A DNA stretch of 64,000 bases, from positions 8,308,001-8,372,000 of the forward strand of contig JAJFZO010000344.1 of assembly GCA_021397835.1 (NCBI GenBank), given 5' to 3'. Of this stretch, positions 1-12,300 are shown one piece after another. Position 1 is the stretch's first letter; each line of letters starts with the position of its first letter. Position numbers and translations under genes: made by a program. The notes beneath the pieces were generated by a model. The model worked only from the letters and a program-made list of their open reading frames with translations, did no database searches and was not told where the DNA came from. This DNA is from Moringa oleifera. Lineage: Eukaryota; Streptophyta; Magnoliopsida; Brassicales; Moringaceae.

Positions 1-746
1 AGGGTTCTCACTTTTATTTTCCTGTGTAAGTTTCCATTTTCTATGAAATTTCTACATTACTTTAGGTGCTTTATTTCCCTGTTCATGCATAAAATCTTGG
101 AGGTCTAATTTGTTGTCAGCTCTGTGAAATTTCCTTTGTATAGGACTCCACTAACGATTGTGATCATTCAAGTTGAAGTTTGAATGTTGAATTTTGACAA
201 CACTTTAGGCTGGATAAAAAGGGCACAAAATATTCTGAAATTTGAAGCAGAATGGAAGTTTATAAACATGTTTATAAAACTAGATTTTTTACCTATGGCT
301 ATATGTGAAGGAGCATGAGAAACCTCAATCCTGATGTTGATTCAGCTGGTTAATTCAGAGAATGATATATAAAAAGAAAATATATCTTGTTTTTGATATA
401 CATACTAAAAGAATAAATTAAGAACCAGGAATTTGTGATAGGGTGAGGACACTTTGTTTAAGTTTAATAGGTCCTGAATGCTTGCTTAATCTATGTTGCT
501 AATTGGGACTTCAAACTTTTGGAAGTAATATGAGCAGTTAAATTCCAGATCAAAACTTTCTGCTGCTTATTCCTTTTATGTCTTAATTATTATCAGTTTT
601 TTCGTGGAATCTGATCCAACTAGATTAGAAAATGGATTGTTACTCTTGGGAAAGCTACTGAGCAAAAATATGGATTTTCAAAATTTTCAGCAGGTGTCTG
701 TGAAAACAGTGTGATGTAGCTTATGTTTTCCTTCTGATGCTGACAG
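1..746 (+). other. Intron of the ICE1-like gene (5' end outside window)
   Basis: No coding exon is visible here. The stretch is AT-rich and ends in a pyrimidine-rich run and an AG acceptor at 745-746, directly before the exon that carries the second helix of a bHLH domain. The upstream coding exon or exons of the gene must lie left of the window. Confidence 0.7.
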
Positions 747-2626
747 ATGGATAGGGCTTCAATCCTTGGGGATGCAATTGAGTACTTGAAGGAACTTCTG
801 CAAAGGATCAATGACATCCACAATGAACTGGAGTCAACCGCTCCTGGCTCTTCAATGACCCCTCCACCTACAACAAGCTTCCACCCTTTGACACCCACTG
901 CAACTTCCTTGCCCAGCCATATCAAGGATGAAATTTGCCACAGCTCATTGCCGAGCCCAAATGGCCAGCCCGCGAGGGTAAATCCCTCTTGTACACTGAA
1001 AGATCTTTATATTAATTTGCTTTTTTGTATTTCCGTCATTAAATCTTCTGCTAACATGTTTAGTTTCTTCCTCTAATTCTTGAAGATGGTCGTTGCCCTA
1101 GCCCTATGAACCATGCAGAAATTTCTTGTGGAGAATGTTTTTCTCTTTGTTGTATGATTTTCTTTTTTGTAGCATGCAGATGAGAGTATTGTTATGTGGA
1201 TACTAATATGATGATAATGCTGCTGTGGTTATTCACATTTTAATGATACGGTTTTGGCCTTTGCTGCATATATAGGTTGAAGTAAGGCTGAGAGAAGGAA
1301 GAGCTGTAAACATTCATATGTTTTGTGGCCGCAGACCAGGCCTTTTACTCTCCACAATTAGGGCTTTGGATAACATTGGCCTAGACATCCAGCAGGCTGT
1401 CATCAGCTGTTTCAATGGTTTTGCTATGGATATCTTCAGAGCTGAGGTACAGTTTCTGCCATCAATGACTAAATTAGATTCTCTCACAAGCTTATCAATG
1501 CAAGATAGTATCTTAACACTCAAATCATGAGCTTCCACCTTAGAATAATAAATGCAGTACAAACAAGGATATCTGTCCTTATCTGATGGCTTAACACCCT
1601 GCTGTCCTTCCCAATCCTTTTTGCTGAGTACATGGGACTTAAATTCTTTGCAGATCTAAGATGTGCTTATTTTTTAGAAATAAGATAAAATAAATGTTAG
1701 AGTGAAAAAAAAGAAAAAGAAAAAGCGAACACATTCAAACTATTTAATTTGTTAAATTGCCACGTGTCAGTATCTCTTCAAATATTAGGACAATTTAAAC
1801 TAGCAGATGATCTTGATCCAAAAACATGATGTTTTCAATTTTTGTGGAACTTGAATTTAAGATTGATCTATTGTAATGCTTTGATCAATATGAAGATACT
1901 GCTAGAATGGTTAGAGTGGAAGGGCAGGCATCATATTCTAGGTTTTTTTATTCGGGATCTTCCTCAAACTGATATGAAAGAGTCTTCATTCTTCATGTTT
2001 AGGGCAGTTCAATCCTTCAGCTAGCTCAATCACATATTTTCATGGTTTTCACCTTTTGATTTGCATGAGCTGCAAGGGGTTTAGACATTGAACTCCATTT
2101 GACATGTAGGATAGGATTGAGAATATATAGTTAAAATGTTGTCATGTGTGTGAGGTAACATAAGATAAACATGAGATAAGTCTAAAAAAAATAACCTCTG
2201 TTTGGAATGAAAATAATATAATGTAATATTTATTATAAGTTTAGGTTGCACTATAATTGATGGATTGCGATATATCAATATTCGAGTTCTTCATTTGAAC
2301 TGTTCAAATTTATTTACAACAGTCTAAAATAAATTTCTTTTTCTGGCGATGGTGAGTATAATTCAAAGGAATAATTTAATCTATCTTGAGTGCATTCCTA
2401 CACCAAACACATGTTTGGACATAAAATTATTTAATCTCAAGCCTATATATTTTCTTCTTACAACGATCTAGAATAAATTTTCCTCTCCTGTGTAGTTCTC
2501 TTCTTAACCATGGCACTATTGATGTGTTTCGTTTTCTTTTTCCAGCAATGCAGAGAGCAGGAGGTTCACCCTGAGCAAATCAAAGCAGTACTCTTGGATT
2601 CAGCTGGCTTGCCTGGCATGATGTAA
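747..2626 (+). CDS. ICE1: ICE1/SCREAM-type bHLH transcription factor, C-terminal exons (partial)
   Basis: Three coding exons join in phase 0: 747-977, 1276-1446 and 2546-2626 (stop TAA 2624-2626), giving the last 160 residues. The first exon begins at [20 protein letters not shown], the loop/helix-2 part of the bHLH domain running into a leucine-zipper-like stretch. A Ser/Pro/Thr-rich linker follows, then an ACT-like domain ([17 protein letters not shown].., ending IFRAE) and a conserved tail ending AGLPGMM. This architecture is that of ICE1/SCRM and ICE2/SCRM2, nuclear factors that pair with SPCH, MUTE and FAMA in stomatal development and act on CBF genes in cold response. The linker has IKDE, a psi-K-x-E sumoylation-type motif, and LPSP, at the place of the SP site described in Arabidopsis ICE1. 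The DNA-binding basic region lies outside the window. Whether it is the ICE1 or ICE2 copy cannot be decided. The gene runs tail-to-tail with ARF2. Confidence 0.88.
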
Positions 2627-4375
2627 GATCCACCATGAATCAGGATTGGAATTGCTAAAGCAAGAAGTGTGATCTCAGATATACTCATGTCTGTTGTGAT
2701 ACCAATCAAACGATATAGTTGCTGTGATCAGTCTTTGTAGAATAGCTTAATTTGGTGGGAAATTTCATCAGTTGAGCTTTTTCAAGATTTGAGAATATGT
2801 AGTCCACTGAGTTTGTTTTTGCTCTCAAACTTTTCAAGTTGATTCCCTTCAAACTGCAGCATCGCCTTTTCCAGTAAATGGGAATCAGCCAAATTGCTGT
2901 TGGAAGTTTCTGTGCTTTGGTCTCAAGAGCTGACTTTTCTAAGTTGATGTTGTAGAAATTGTTTTGTGCTGACTGGAATTTGACTTGCCTGTTTTCTACC
3001 ACTGTGATCATATTTCAGTGACTTTTCAACAGGCCACTAAACCGCATCAAGCTGAAAGACGGGAAATAGGGGAAGAATCAAGAAATTAGTCATTCTTCTC
3101 AGTTAAAAGGTAACCCACTAGAAAGCCAAATGCAGTCATAGTTGCTTGTTTTGTTATATCAAGTTGGAAAAGTTGTAGTTGTAAGACTATTTAACAAAAT
3201 ATATTGACTCAATAGGTGGAGGGGATCTTAGACTGGACTCCAGGCCCAGTAGCTAGCCTTCAGTAGACATTATTGACTGGTGGGACACTGTGAATGCAGC
3301 ACTCAGTAAAGCCCGCTGCATCTACCAAAATCTTGAGTAAGCAGAGCAGAGTCAATGACCAGAGAGTTCTCCTTTCAATTAGCGTCAACTTTAGAAAGTG
3401 GGTACAGCTTGTTATCTGACCAAATTCTCCCCCAGCCGGAAGAAACAATCCTGCAACCCACATGCCTTATCTTGGGATGCCTTACCTACTGATACCAGGA
3501 ATGGGTCAGTCCAATTGGCAAAGCCAACCAACAAGTTCGTCCTTCCTGTCTACTTCCTGGACTATTAGCAACATGGATGACCCATCCCATTCTTTTGCCT
3601 GGAAAACAGATACTTATAGTACAAATTACAGCTACTTACAAAGACTGATGATCTGCACATGGGCTAATACCATCTTTTGCAGTATTCAAAGGCATCCAAC
3701 TTTTCTAACACTGATTGGAGAAATCTGCTGCTTTAACAGTAATGTCGTGAATAGTATTTTATAAGGATGTCAGATACTTAATGCTAATGCCTTTTCTGAC
3801 ACCTCTAAAGTTGTCCGTGAATGAATGGAAAGATAAAAATTTAAAACAAATAGAGAATCCTGCCCAAGCGGCAATCAAAGGAAGCTGGAAAATTGGGAGA
3901 AAATAAGACTATGGTGACCGTTGATGTATGAACTTACTTACATTAAAGGGTAGGGCCAAAAATTAAAGCAGCTCTGTACAATGGGGGAAATGTCATAAAA
4001 ATGCATGGCCAGCTATCGCCATACTGATATAATACGGGTATACATATTTATGTATATAAACCCATAATAGGACACCATAAAATATTAACTCCACAACAAG
4101 TCCAAAATTGGATAATACCAAAAGTGCCATCACTTCAACTCGCCTTCTTCCAAGAGAGGTACTTACATCCTTCGCAATCAGTTCTATATTATACTACCCC
4201 AATGCAGAATGGCTGTAGTAAAAGCACTCCCTCTGACAGCAGCAACAAAAACCTGAAACCTCTAAATACCACAATGGTAAATACAAGGAAGAACATGTAT
4301 CAAGGAAATTATAGGAACTACACTGCCTGAAAATAAGCTGAGTAATAATTACCTAGACTCCATGACAGCAAAATC
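2627..4375. other. Convergent spacer / 3' UTRs of ICE1-like and ARF2 genes
   Basis: About 1.7 kb lie between the stop codons of two converging genes. The 3' untranslated regions of both should lie here. I see short chance ORFs only (for example 3462-3764) with no recognisable domain, and no RNA gene or repeat. Confidence 0.6.
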
Positions 4376-7300
4376 TCAAGGGTTCTCAGCACCAGATGCT
4401 GAAGGGTGGGAAAAACATTTTGCGTCTTTTGCATCCACTCCTTCAGCAATAACAGGATTCTCTTCGCACTTTGAACTCAAGGTCCCGGGGTTCATCTTCT
4501 GGACCTCTTCTCTGGTATAGATGAAGATCTTCCGAACCATTCCACAAAATTCCCTATCGCACACAAGTGGCCAATTGTTAAAGATTCTTGTCTGAAAACA
4601 AAAACAGAAAACTAATAACATAACTAGTAATGCAAACCCTTACTGCCAGGGATCATCTCCAACAAGCATCATGTCACCCTCGTCATCAGTGTAAACAATC
4701 AGCCAATTCTTTTGAGGAGCCAATAGCTCCCCCCCAAACTCAAACAACTGATCCAATGCAGCAATTAACTCGTCATAGTTGTTGAACTTCGTAAGATCAA
4801 CAGAACGACCAAGTGCAATCCCCTGCTTGTGAACCTGAAACCAACAGATTTTGGTTAAGCAACAACCTTCACAAGATTTCTAAGTACAACCTCGTATTAT
4901 CTATAGCTAATGCAAATCATCAAGGCAATAACCTTAGTACAACTCCTAGTTGAACCACTCTGAGTTTTGTTTTGAGTTTCTCTTGTATGAGGCTGACAAA
5001 TCGGTGATGGTTTCTCTTGATCATTGACAGTATGGGCATCATATGTCAATTTTGAGCCCTTTGATTGTTCTGTCTTTTCTTCAGGCTCAAATGCATGAAC
5101 CTTTGGAGACAAGTTTCGTGTATGGCACACTGGCTCATTCATCATGTTTCTATGAGATGCAGATGGCTCTGCCCTTGCCGTGTTACTGATAAGTGGGATG
5201 CCAAAGAGTCTGCAATTCCCATCTCTGGATTTTCCAGTATCATGTTCTTGTACCAATGTGGGTTTCCCTATAGGCTCCCTTGAATGAGCTATGTTCTCAA
5301 TATGACATGGAGGGGGCGGCATCATCCATTTTCCCTGTGAACGCTCCAGTCTGTGACCATGGAACATCGAATACTCACCATAAGGTCCCTGTCTGACATT
5401 GCCCCGATGTGGATAAGATACATCACTGCCTTGTACAGTCACCTTTGAATTAGACTCTGCCAACTTAAGTGAGAGACCCGAGGACATCAAAGACCAAGGG
5501 CTGGAAAGCAAGTTAAGTTTGCCATCCTGATCACGTAAATGCTTCCTGATTGGATTTGCAGTAGTTGCAGTTTGATCAACAAAGGATGGACAGTGACTAC
5601 CGGAAGATTCAGTATTTCCTCCAAACCCAGATAGCAGATCAGTGTAAGTAGGTTCGTGCCTTCCTGGAGGCATCCAGGTCTCCGATCCATATCTTCTTCT
5701 TGAAGCAGAAATCACAACAATTTTATCATCATCTATCGAAGGTTGCCACACAACAGACTTCTCAGCAGTATCAGACTCGTTACTCTCTGCAAAATTACCT
5801 CTCAAGGTCTGGAATTCTTGACCTTGCAAGACCCTTGGAAACCCACTTGCTGGTGAAGGGTCTACAGCTACCTTAGATGAACCTGACCCAAAAAAACAAA
5901 GGATACATCAACCTCATCTGACAAACAAATTAAATACCTTCATATGACATTAGATTTTCTTTAACTTTGCATCATAACATACCTTCCCGAGTAAGCACCG
6001 ACGAGTCGGGGGATGATGTCATCATGTTTGGTCGTGGTCTTTTGGGCCTTGGGATTGGTAGGGGATTCAGTGCAGGGGGAGCCAGAGCAGGCTCTATTTT
6101 CCAAGGTGAAACTCTCTCTGGTCGCGGTATAGTAGAATTTTCATCCCATCTGACCTGTGAGAAACTCAGAGACATCCTTTAAGCACTCTACATAACGGTA
6201 ACAAGGATCGGGTGCAAAGGCTAATTACTACCTTAAGGCATCTCCATTTAGAGTCTCGCCACCTTGTAGGATCAGCATCTTCAATTCCAACTATGGTGCC
6301 AGTAAATCTACAACAAAAAAATGCATTCAATGAAGATATAAAAGCAACAACTTCGACATGAACAACGTGGACAAACAAACAACATTCAGGGCATACAACA
6401 CAAACCTCTGCTCAGGAGCTTCTTCACCTTCAAATCTCATTTTAAATCTCATTCCAATTGAATAGTTGCTCTTAATAGACTCCATATATTGTTCATATGG
6501 AACAATAAACTCAGCTGGACTTGTCCTGTAACAAAAATTATCAGGAACCATTAGTAACAAAATCCATTACAACATCAATGGATAGTTCTAGACATTATTT
6601 CTTTTGTGAAATGAGATCACAAGAGCCCTGCATTCCTCTTGTAGATATCTTACAAGGCTTTACATGCCTAAAAAGGCCTTTGAAAACCTCACCAGTTCAA
6701 ACATATTGGGGACCCCAGCGGCAAGGAATCATTTATGAAAAAACATCAAAATCTGCGACCTTTAATCTACTTATACACACTCGAATCCATAATGAATACC
6801 AGGCAAGAAATTACCTAGGCTTGTAATAAACAGTGAACATAGTTCCTGTCGAAATGGCATGCCATGCTGTAGCAAGAACACCAAGATGCATGCTGTGACT
6901 AGATATAACAGAGGAAGGAACATTGCCTTGCTGCCTCATTGCACGTCTTACCCCAACACGGAGTTCTCCATTCTCACCCCTAGAGATTGCATTCCAGTCA
7001 GATTATATCCAGCCCACTTCAGCAAAGAATTCTTAATTTGGTAAAAGAGGGGTTAATAGGCTGATAACAAGCCAAAAATAGGAAATATCATGCATACTAA
7101 GAAAATGCAAACCTTAAGAATATAAATGCATCCCCTGCAACAAGCCTCTTTGAACTAACAAAAACACTCCACCCACTCTGAAGCAAGTGCCGCCGTGGCT
7201 GACCTGCATTCAGGTTGAAACATATATAAAATAAAATCTTGAAATCACAACGATAACCCAAAAATGTCCCTTGTAAACTTAACATAAAAATATTGCATGA

Positions 7301-8832
7301 ATAGTTCACATATGCATATAGATGCAATTATTAAAGCCCCTTAAGATATACATTAAAAAAAATATAGCACTGACAATAACATATCACAAGGTTACTGAGG
7401 TAGTAAGAGAGACCCTTATAATATCCATAGTAGGGCCATAAAAACAGTGCATGATATGCAACCACAAGGTACTTCCTAATGTAAATGCACGGTCATGTTA
7501 ACAAAATAATGAAGGCTATACCCCGAAAGATATGCCTGAAACGCCACTCATTTCCATGCAAATCCTTTGCGACCAGCTCCTGGGTGGGAGGTTGCCGTGA
7601 CATATCCTGTCAAATGACAACAACAAAATAGCCAATGAGAACCCGATTCTGAGAGATAACTTGAACACTGACTCGTAGCTCTGTTCACTCAGACTAACCA
7701 AAGGCGGAAGGCATTCATCTGCATGCCGCCTGAGCACTGAAAATCCACCATGAGTACTTGTATCTGAAGCAGTCAGGGTTTTACAAAACGAATGCACATG
7801 AAACCTTGGTGGTGCAGGAGGGGGTGGCTCCTTCTCCACAGCATTCTCGTCTTGCTGTCATCCAGCCAACAAAAAACACATTAGAATTCCGCCACAAAAA
7901 CTGATCCTAGCAGGCCAAGAAAAACTAGAGATAACAGAGGAACTTACATTCTGCTCAGGAAGCAAAGTAACTTGGGCAAACACTTCATCAGTATCTGGTT
8001 CTGCCTGCAAATTGCAAACAGCAAAAGAAAAAAAGAGTCAACGCAAAAAAGGCAAAACACATCACCAGACAAAACCCTCAATTAATTGCAATTACCATAT
8101 ATTAAATTATAACCCTAAATCCCCTTTTATCTCAAGAAAGGCCTAATCCATTACCTTCAATTGGACATTAACCACACGACAAAGGATCTTCGACGGAAGA
8201 TTATAGACTGGCATCTGCTGCTCCGCTACCTGATTAGTAGACGCTGCGACCTAACCCATCAAGCTGTAAAAAATTAACGGAAGCCAAGAAACAGAAAAAG
8301 ACTAATCTAGACAATCTAATGAGAGTACAAGTTGCTGGAAAAAGAAACTAAAAATAAAATCAAAGCCATTCAAAATTTTCAAAAACAAAAAACTCCAATT
8401 AGCTCTAACTCTATGCAGCCATACTGCTATACAGAGATACAGCAGAGAGACAAACCTGCTCGATGTGTCCTTGAGGAAAGTAGAAGACACGCTCTCGTTC
8501 TCTAGGAACTGTAACGAGAGGGCCAGCACAAGCATGCCATAGCTCCGTGTAAAGCGCCATCTCAGGGTCTACTACAAACAAACACCAAACACACAAAAGA
8601 AACCAAGATATCAAAACCATATCATCTCATGTTCACCAGAATAAGAACTGATTTCAGCTGAAATGGAACCAATCGACCGGGATTTACCTCTGGCGGCAGT
8701 GGAATTCTTGGAATGACCTTTCTGTCCCTCCATGGGGTTCCTCGCATCGTTAGGATCACTGTAACTCGAAGAAAAACTATCAGCTCTCCCGTGGACGGAA
8801 TTTCCTTTTATAGACGCCTCTGAAGAACCCAT
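4376..8832 (-). CDS. ARF2: Auxin response factor 2 (B3 - ARF - PB1), complete
   Basis: Fourteen exons on the minus strand keep one frame: 8832-8688, 8571-8456, 8250-8155, 8004-7948, 7854-7699, 7606-7522, 7203-7113, 6979-6815, 6525-6406, 6307-6232, 6154-5983, 5882-4933, 4834-4644, 4553-4376; product 865 aa, close to Arabidopsis ARF2. The N-terminal dimerisation segment has [11 protein letters not shown]. The B3 DNA-binding domain is near residues 157-260 ([20 protein letters not shown]). The ARF domain follows at about 280-365, and a 317-residue low-complexity middle region is encoded by one large exon. A C-terminal PB1 domain starts near residue 743, with the basic VHKQG and acidic [14 protein letters not shown] faces. 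The protein binds auxin-response elements in the nucleus; ARF2 is a repressor-class ARF acting in seed size, senescence and hypocotyl bending. The start is fixed by an in-frame stop at 8845-8847. Post-transcriptional control is indicated by a tasiR-ARF site and leader uORFs. Confidence 0.96.
5815..5835 (-). promoter_or_regulatory. TAS3 tasiR-ARF target site in ARF2 mRNA
   Basis: The plus strand reads TTCTTGACCTTGCAAGACCC plus T, so the ARF2 transcript carries the complement, coding for RVLQGQE. This is nearly identical to tasiR-ARF, the TAS3-derived small RNA that cleaves ARF2, ARF3 and ARF4 transcripts in land plants. Compared with the recalled tasiR-ARF sequence I see one difference that would be a G:U wobble and one at the terminal base. 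ARF2 genes typically carry a single such site in the middle region, as here. Confidence 0.88.
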
Positions 8833-8844
8833 TTCTCTGAAATA

Positions 8845-9011
8845 TCAGCTCAGATCTCTCATCTGATACTCTTTTCACAACTTCAAAAGATACTCAGACG
8901 CAAACCTTTAAGAAGAGCCCTGAATTCAATTGCACCAATACACCACAAAATTTTCTCAATCCACCATCAATTAACACCTACCTCCACTCAAACACAAAGC
9001 TCAGCTTTCAT
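8845..9011 (-). promoter_or_regulatory. Three short upstream ORFs in the ARF2 5' leader
   Basis: Reading the minus strand upstream of the ARF2 start there are three ATG-stop units: 9011-8988 (MKAELCV), 8967-8956 (MVD) and 8862-8845 (MRDLS). The last ends 12 nt before the ARF2 ATG and is in frame with it. No other minus-strand ATG occurs between 9011 and about 9400. uORFs that lower translation are known for several Arabidopsis ARF mRNAs. The assignment assumes transcription starts upstream of 9011 and the leader is not spliced across them. Confidence 0.55.
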
Positions 9012-9290
9012 TAAATTCCTCTGTCAACCAACTGCCTCTCCCTTCCAACTTTCCCTCTCTAATAACCTCGATCAAATGAAGAGAGAACCTAAAAATCCAG
9101 ACCACAAAAGCCCCTATAATTGCCTCAATTGTACCAGCTTCCTCGATTTAAGCACCAATCAGCTCCTCTTTCTCTCTCTCCACCTTCCTTCTCTAGTCGC
9201 TTTCTATCTCTCCTCTGCAGAGCCACCTCGGGCTCTTATCTTCCCTCAGCAATCAATTGCAGGTGCCAGAGCTCGTACACAGAACAGAGG

Positions 9291-9312
9291 CTCTCTCTCT
9301 CTCTCTCTCTCT
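9291..9312. repeat. (CT)11 microsatellite upstream of ARF2
   Basis: Eleven uninterrupted CT units, that is GA on the ARF2 sense strand, lie about 460 bp before the ARF2 start within a pyrimidine-rich stretch at 9160-9350. GA runs of this kind are common in plant leaders and core promoters and can bind BPC/GAGA factors. Confidence 0.9.
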
Positions 9313-12300
9313 GGCTCTTTTTCTGTGTTTTTCTCTCCCTGTTTCTGTCTGAGGAGACGAGGCTTAACCAGAGTGGTCAAAACTACTGCAATAATTTCAA
9401 CCGCGGTCAATTTCTAACCAGTCCTGTTGCAGGAACCGGCAGGAACCGGTTACTCCACCTTTTTTGGACCGGCTACAGCCGGTGCACCCAATAAGGGGAC
9501 CAGATAAAGCGACACACTCGGGAAGGGCTAATTAATAAAGGCGGCTTTAGAGGGGGAGTGGGGATCCTTGCAAACGGCGTCAAGTGTGCCGTTTAGGGCT
9601 CGGCACCATTGGTTTGGCAGGTAAGCGGAGTTTGTCCAGGCATCAGTGGGGAAGTTGTTCTGCTTTTATGGGGAAGTGGCCTTGTCGTGCTATTAACGGG
9701 CAGGTTTGGATGGATGTGAAGAGGTAGAGAGTGCGTACATTACCCAATTCCGCGCACTTTAGCAATGGTTACTTTTCTGTTGCTCTTCGCGTGCCCTTTG
9801 TCGTCCATCCCTACGGTGCGCCTGGATGGTAGAGTACCGCATTTATATGAACCCTCGTTGTATCCCATCAATATCTCGTGTTGCTTATTTCTCGTTGCCC
9901 CATCAGGGATTAAGTTATTTTATTTTTAATATCATTTAATATAATTAATAAATTAATAAATTATATAATTAATATTTTATTGTATTTCTGTTTTAATACA
10001 TTTTTATTTAAATTTTTATTGAAATTGATGGTTATTAGTATTGTACTAATTTAAAAAATACATCAAAATTTTGTGTTGATATTAATAAAGTTAAATTTTA
10101 AATAATTAATTAATAATTTAATAAAATAAATTATTTTTATTTATTCAAAACAATATAATAAATTATAAAATATTTATTCACTATTTTATTAAATAAATTA
10201 AATCTGCTAAAAATTATATTTACAAAATAAGTGAAATGAATTTTAAATATTTTTTATTAAATATAACAAACATTAGCATTGGTTGTGTGGCATATGTTGG
10301 ATTCATAACAATTGATGTTTTACAAAAATATAGTTTTGACTGGAGTTTTGAAAAAAAAAAGTGGCTTGGATCATTTAGTCCGCGTGACTAAAAACTCAAA
10401 ATAAAATTAAGTTTGATTTTGAAATTATGTTTATTTCATAACTTACATGATAGTTTTGAAATATATTGAGCTAAATAAGTCCAAAAAAAATGTATTTTTC
10501 TAATTATAATGACCTTTTTTTTTTCAACCCGACAAAAGTTTTCAGATTAAAGATGATTGTGATTCTATTTTGAAAATTATCTTTATCTTTTAAATGTTTA
10601 GGTGTTTTTTAAATATTATATTTTAATCATTAAATTAATTTTTTAAAAAGGGTTATAAATATTTCTATGATATGTTTATATTATTTTTTAAAATTAAGGT
10701 TAATATGTAATAATTAGGTAAAATGAGATGTTTTTAATATTTTTCACATGTAACAAATTGTAGAAAACATAAATTAGACTTATTGAAAATTTTAATCATT
10801 TTTAAACATCAATTATAATGTTAAAAATAATTTTTTTTCTATTTCTCATTTAACTATTCATGAAGTAATACTATAAATAAATTTACTTTTGATAAATGAA
10901 AATCAAAGGATAATAATGTGGAAAATGCATTCCTAATTTTAATAACTATGAATGCTTCTTTAGTTGTCCAATTTTTTTAAGAGAAATTGAATTTAGTGGA
11001 AAGCTCGATAAGCTCAACAAAATATCAGGGTAAAATGGGCACGAGATATAGGGAAAACTAAAGAGATGAAATGAGGAGATAAAAGGAAAGGGCGAGTGAG
11101 TCACGTGGTGGCGCGAGCAAGAGGAGGGAAGTAAGTGAGTGGGACCCAGGTGGTGTTGTCTATTAGCAGTTGTGTATGGTCTAAAGCAACCAATGGCGGA
11201 ATCTTTGTCCGGAAAAGTCTCTCATCAGTTGAAAATATATATATATTTTTTTTCAGAAAAAAACTAAATATTATTTTCTATTTTTATCTTTAAAAAATCA
11301 AAAAATATATATATATAAAATTAAACAAACGGAGTGTTGTTTTGCGTGACTGTCAGTGACGCGAAAGCATAGAAGCGGACACCCAAAAAGCCCTTATTGG
11401 CCCTGCTTATCTGACACAGACGAAGAGGGGAATTAATGGGTCATGTTACATTTTTTTGGGCATGGACACATGTGCTTGACACATTGTACACATAAAGTCA
11501 TTTTGGGTAACAGTCCATCTCACACATTTAGTTCTACTTTTTCTAACTTTATACTAACAAAAAGTGAACCAATTTCGGTATTTTTATATTCAAAAAATAG
11601 CTCCATTGCCCATGTTATTTAATAAATCTGAATTTTTATGTTATCTTATATCCAACTTTTGCTACCAATTCATTTTACATTGTTAAAGATTTTATAGTAA
11701 AATAATATAATTGATATCTTAAAAAGCTATAATCTTTAATCTAAACAATTCATAAATCATATATAAATTTATGAACTCAATCAAATAAATTTAAGATTTT
11801 TTAAAATAGAAACTACTACCACAATGTAATCAAAATTCATTTCATAAACTGAATGAATTTTGTTACAAAATGACTATGTCAACCATTTTAAACAATAATA
11901 ATACCGAACATAAAGTTAAAAGATTACCATATCTAGCTAATTTTAAAAAAATGATTAGTGATAATTTATCTAAATAAATAAATAAAATTTTATTTATTTA
12001 ATTTTGGTTATGTTAATATAATAAATGTAAAAATATTTTATTTTTATTTTTTTAAAATAAACACCACATGTTCATATCAGCAGGATCCAAAGTTAAAAAG
12101 TACGAATGGAAAAATATGAGGAGAAAGAAACAGAGTGAAGCGCATTGGAAGAGGCAACAAGGCATGTGAGCTAGGACCTTAAATGGCGATAGACATGAAC
12201 GTGCCGGTGGTGGAAGAAACCAACTTTCTGTAAACTAAGTGAGACGTAAGACTTGTGGCAAAGATTGAAGGTATGGATGGGAAGATATGGACAGAAAGAA

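Noticed and set aside
9076..9494. Two overlapping plus-strand ORFs of 113 and 124 codons
   Set aside because: They are antisense to the ARF2 leader and promoter, consist largely of Leu/Ser/Pro from CT-rich simple sequence, and show no domain.
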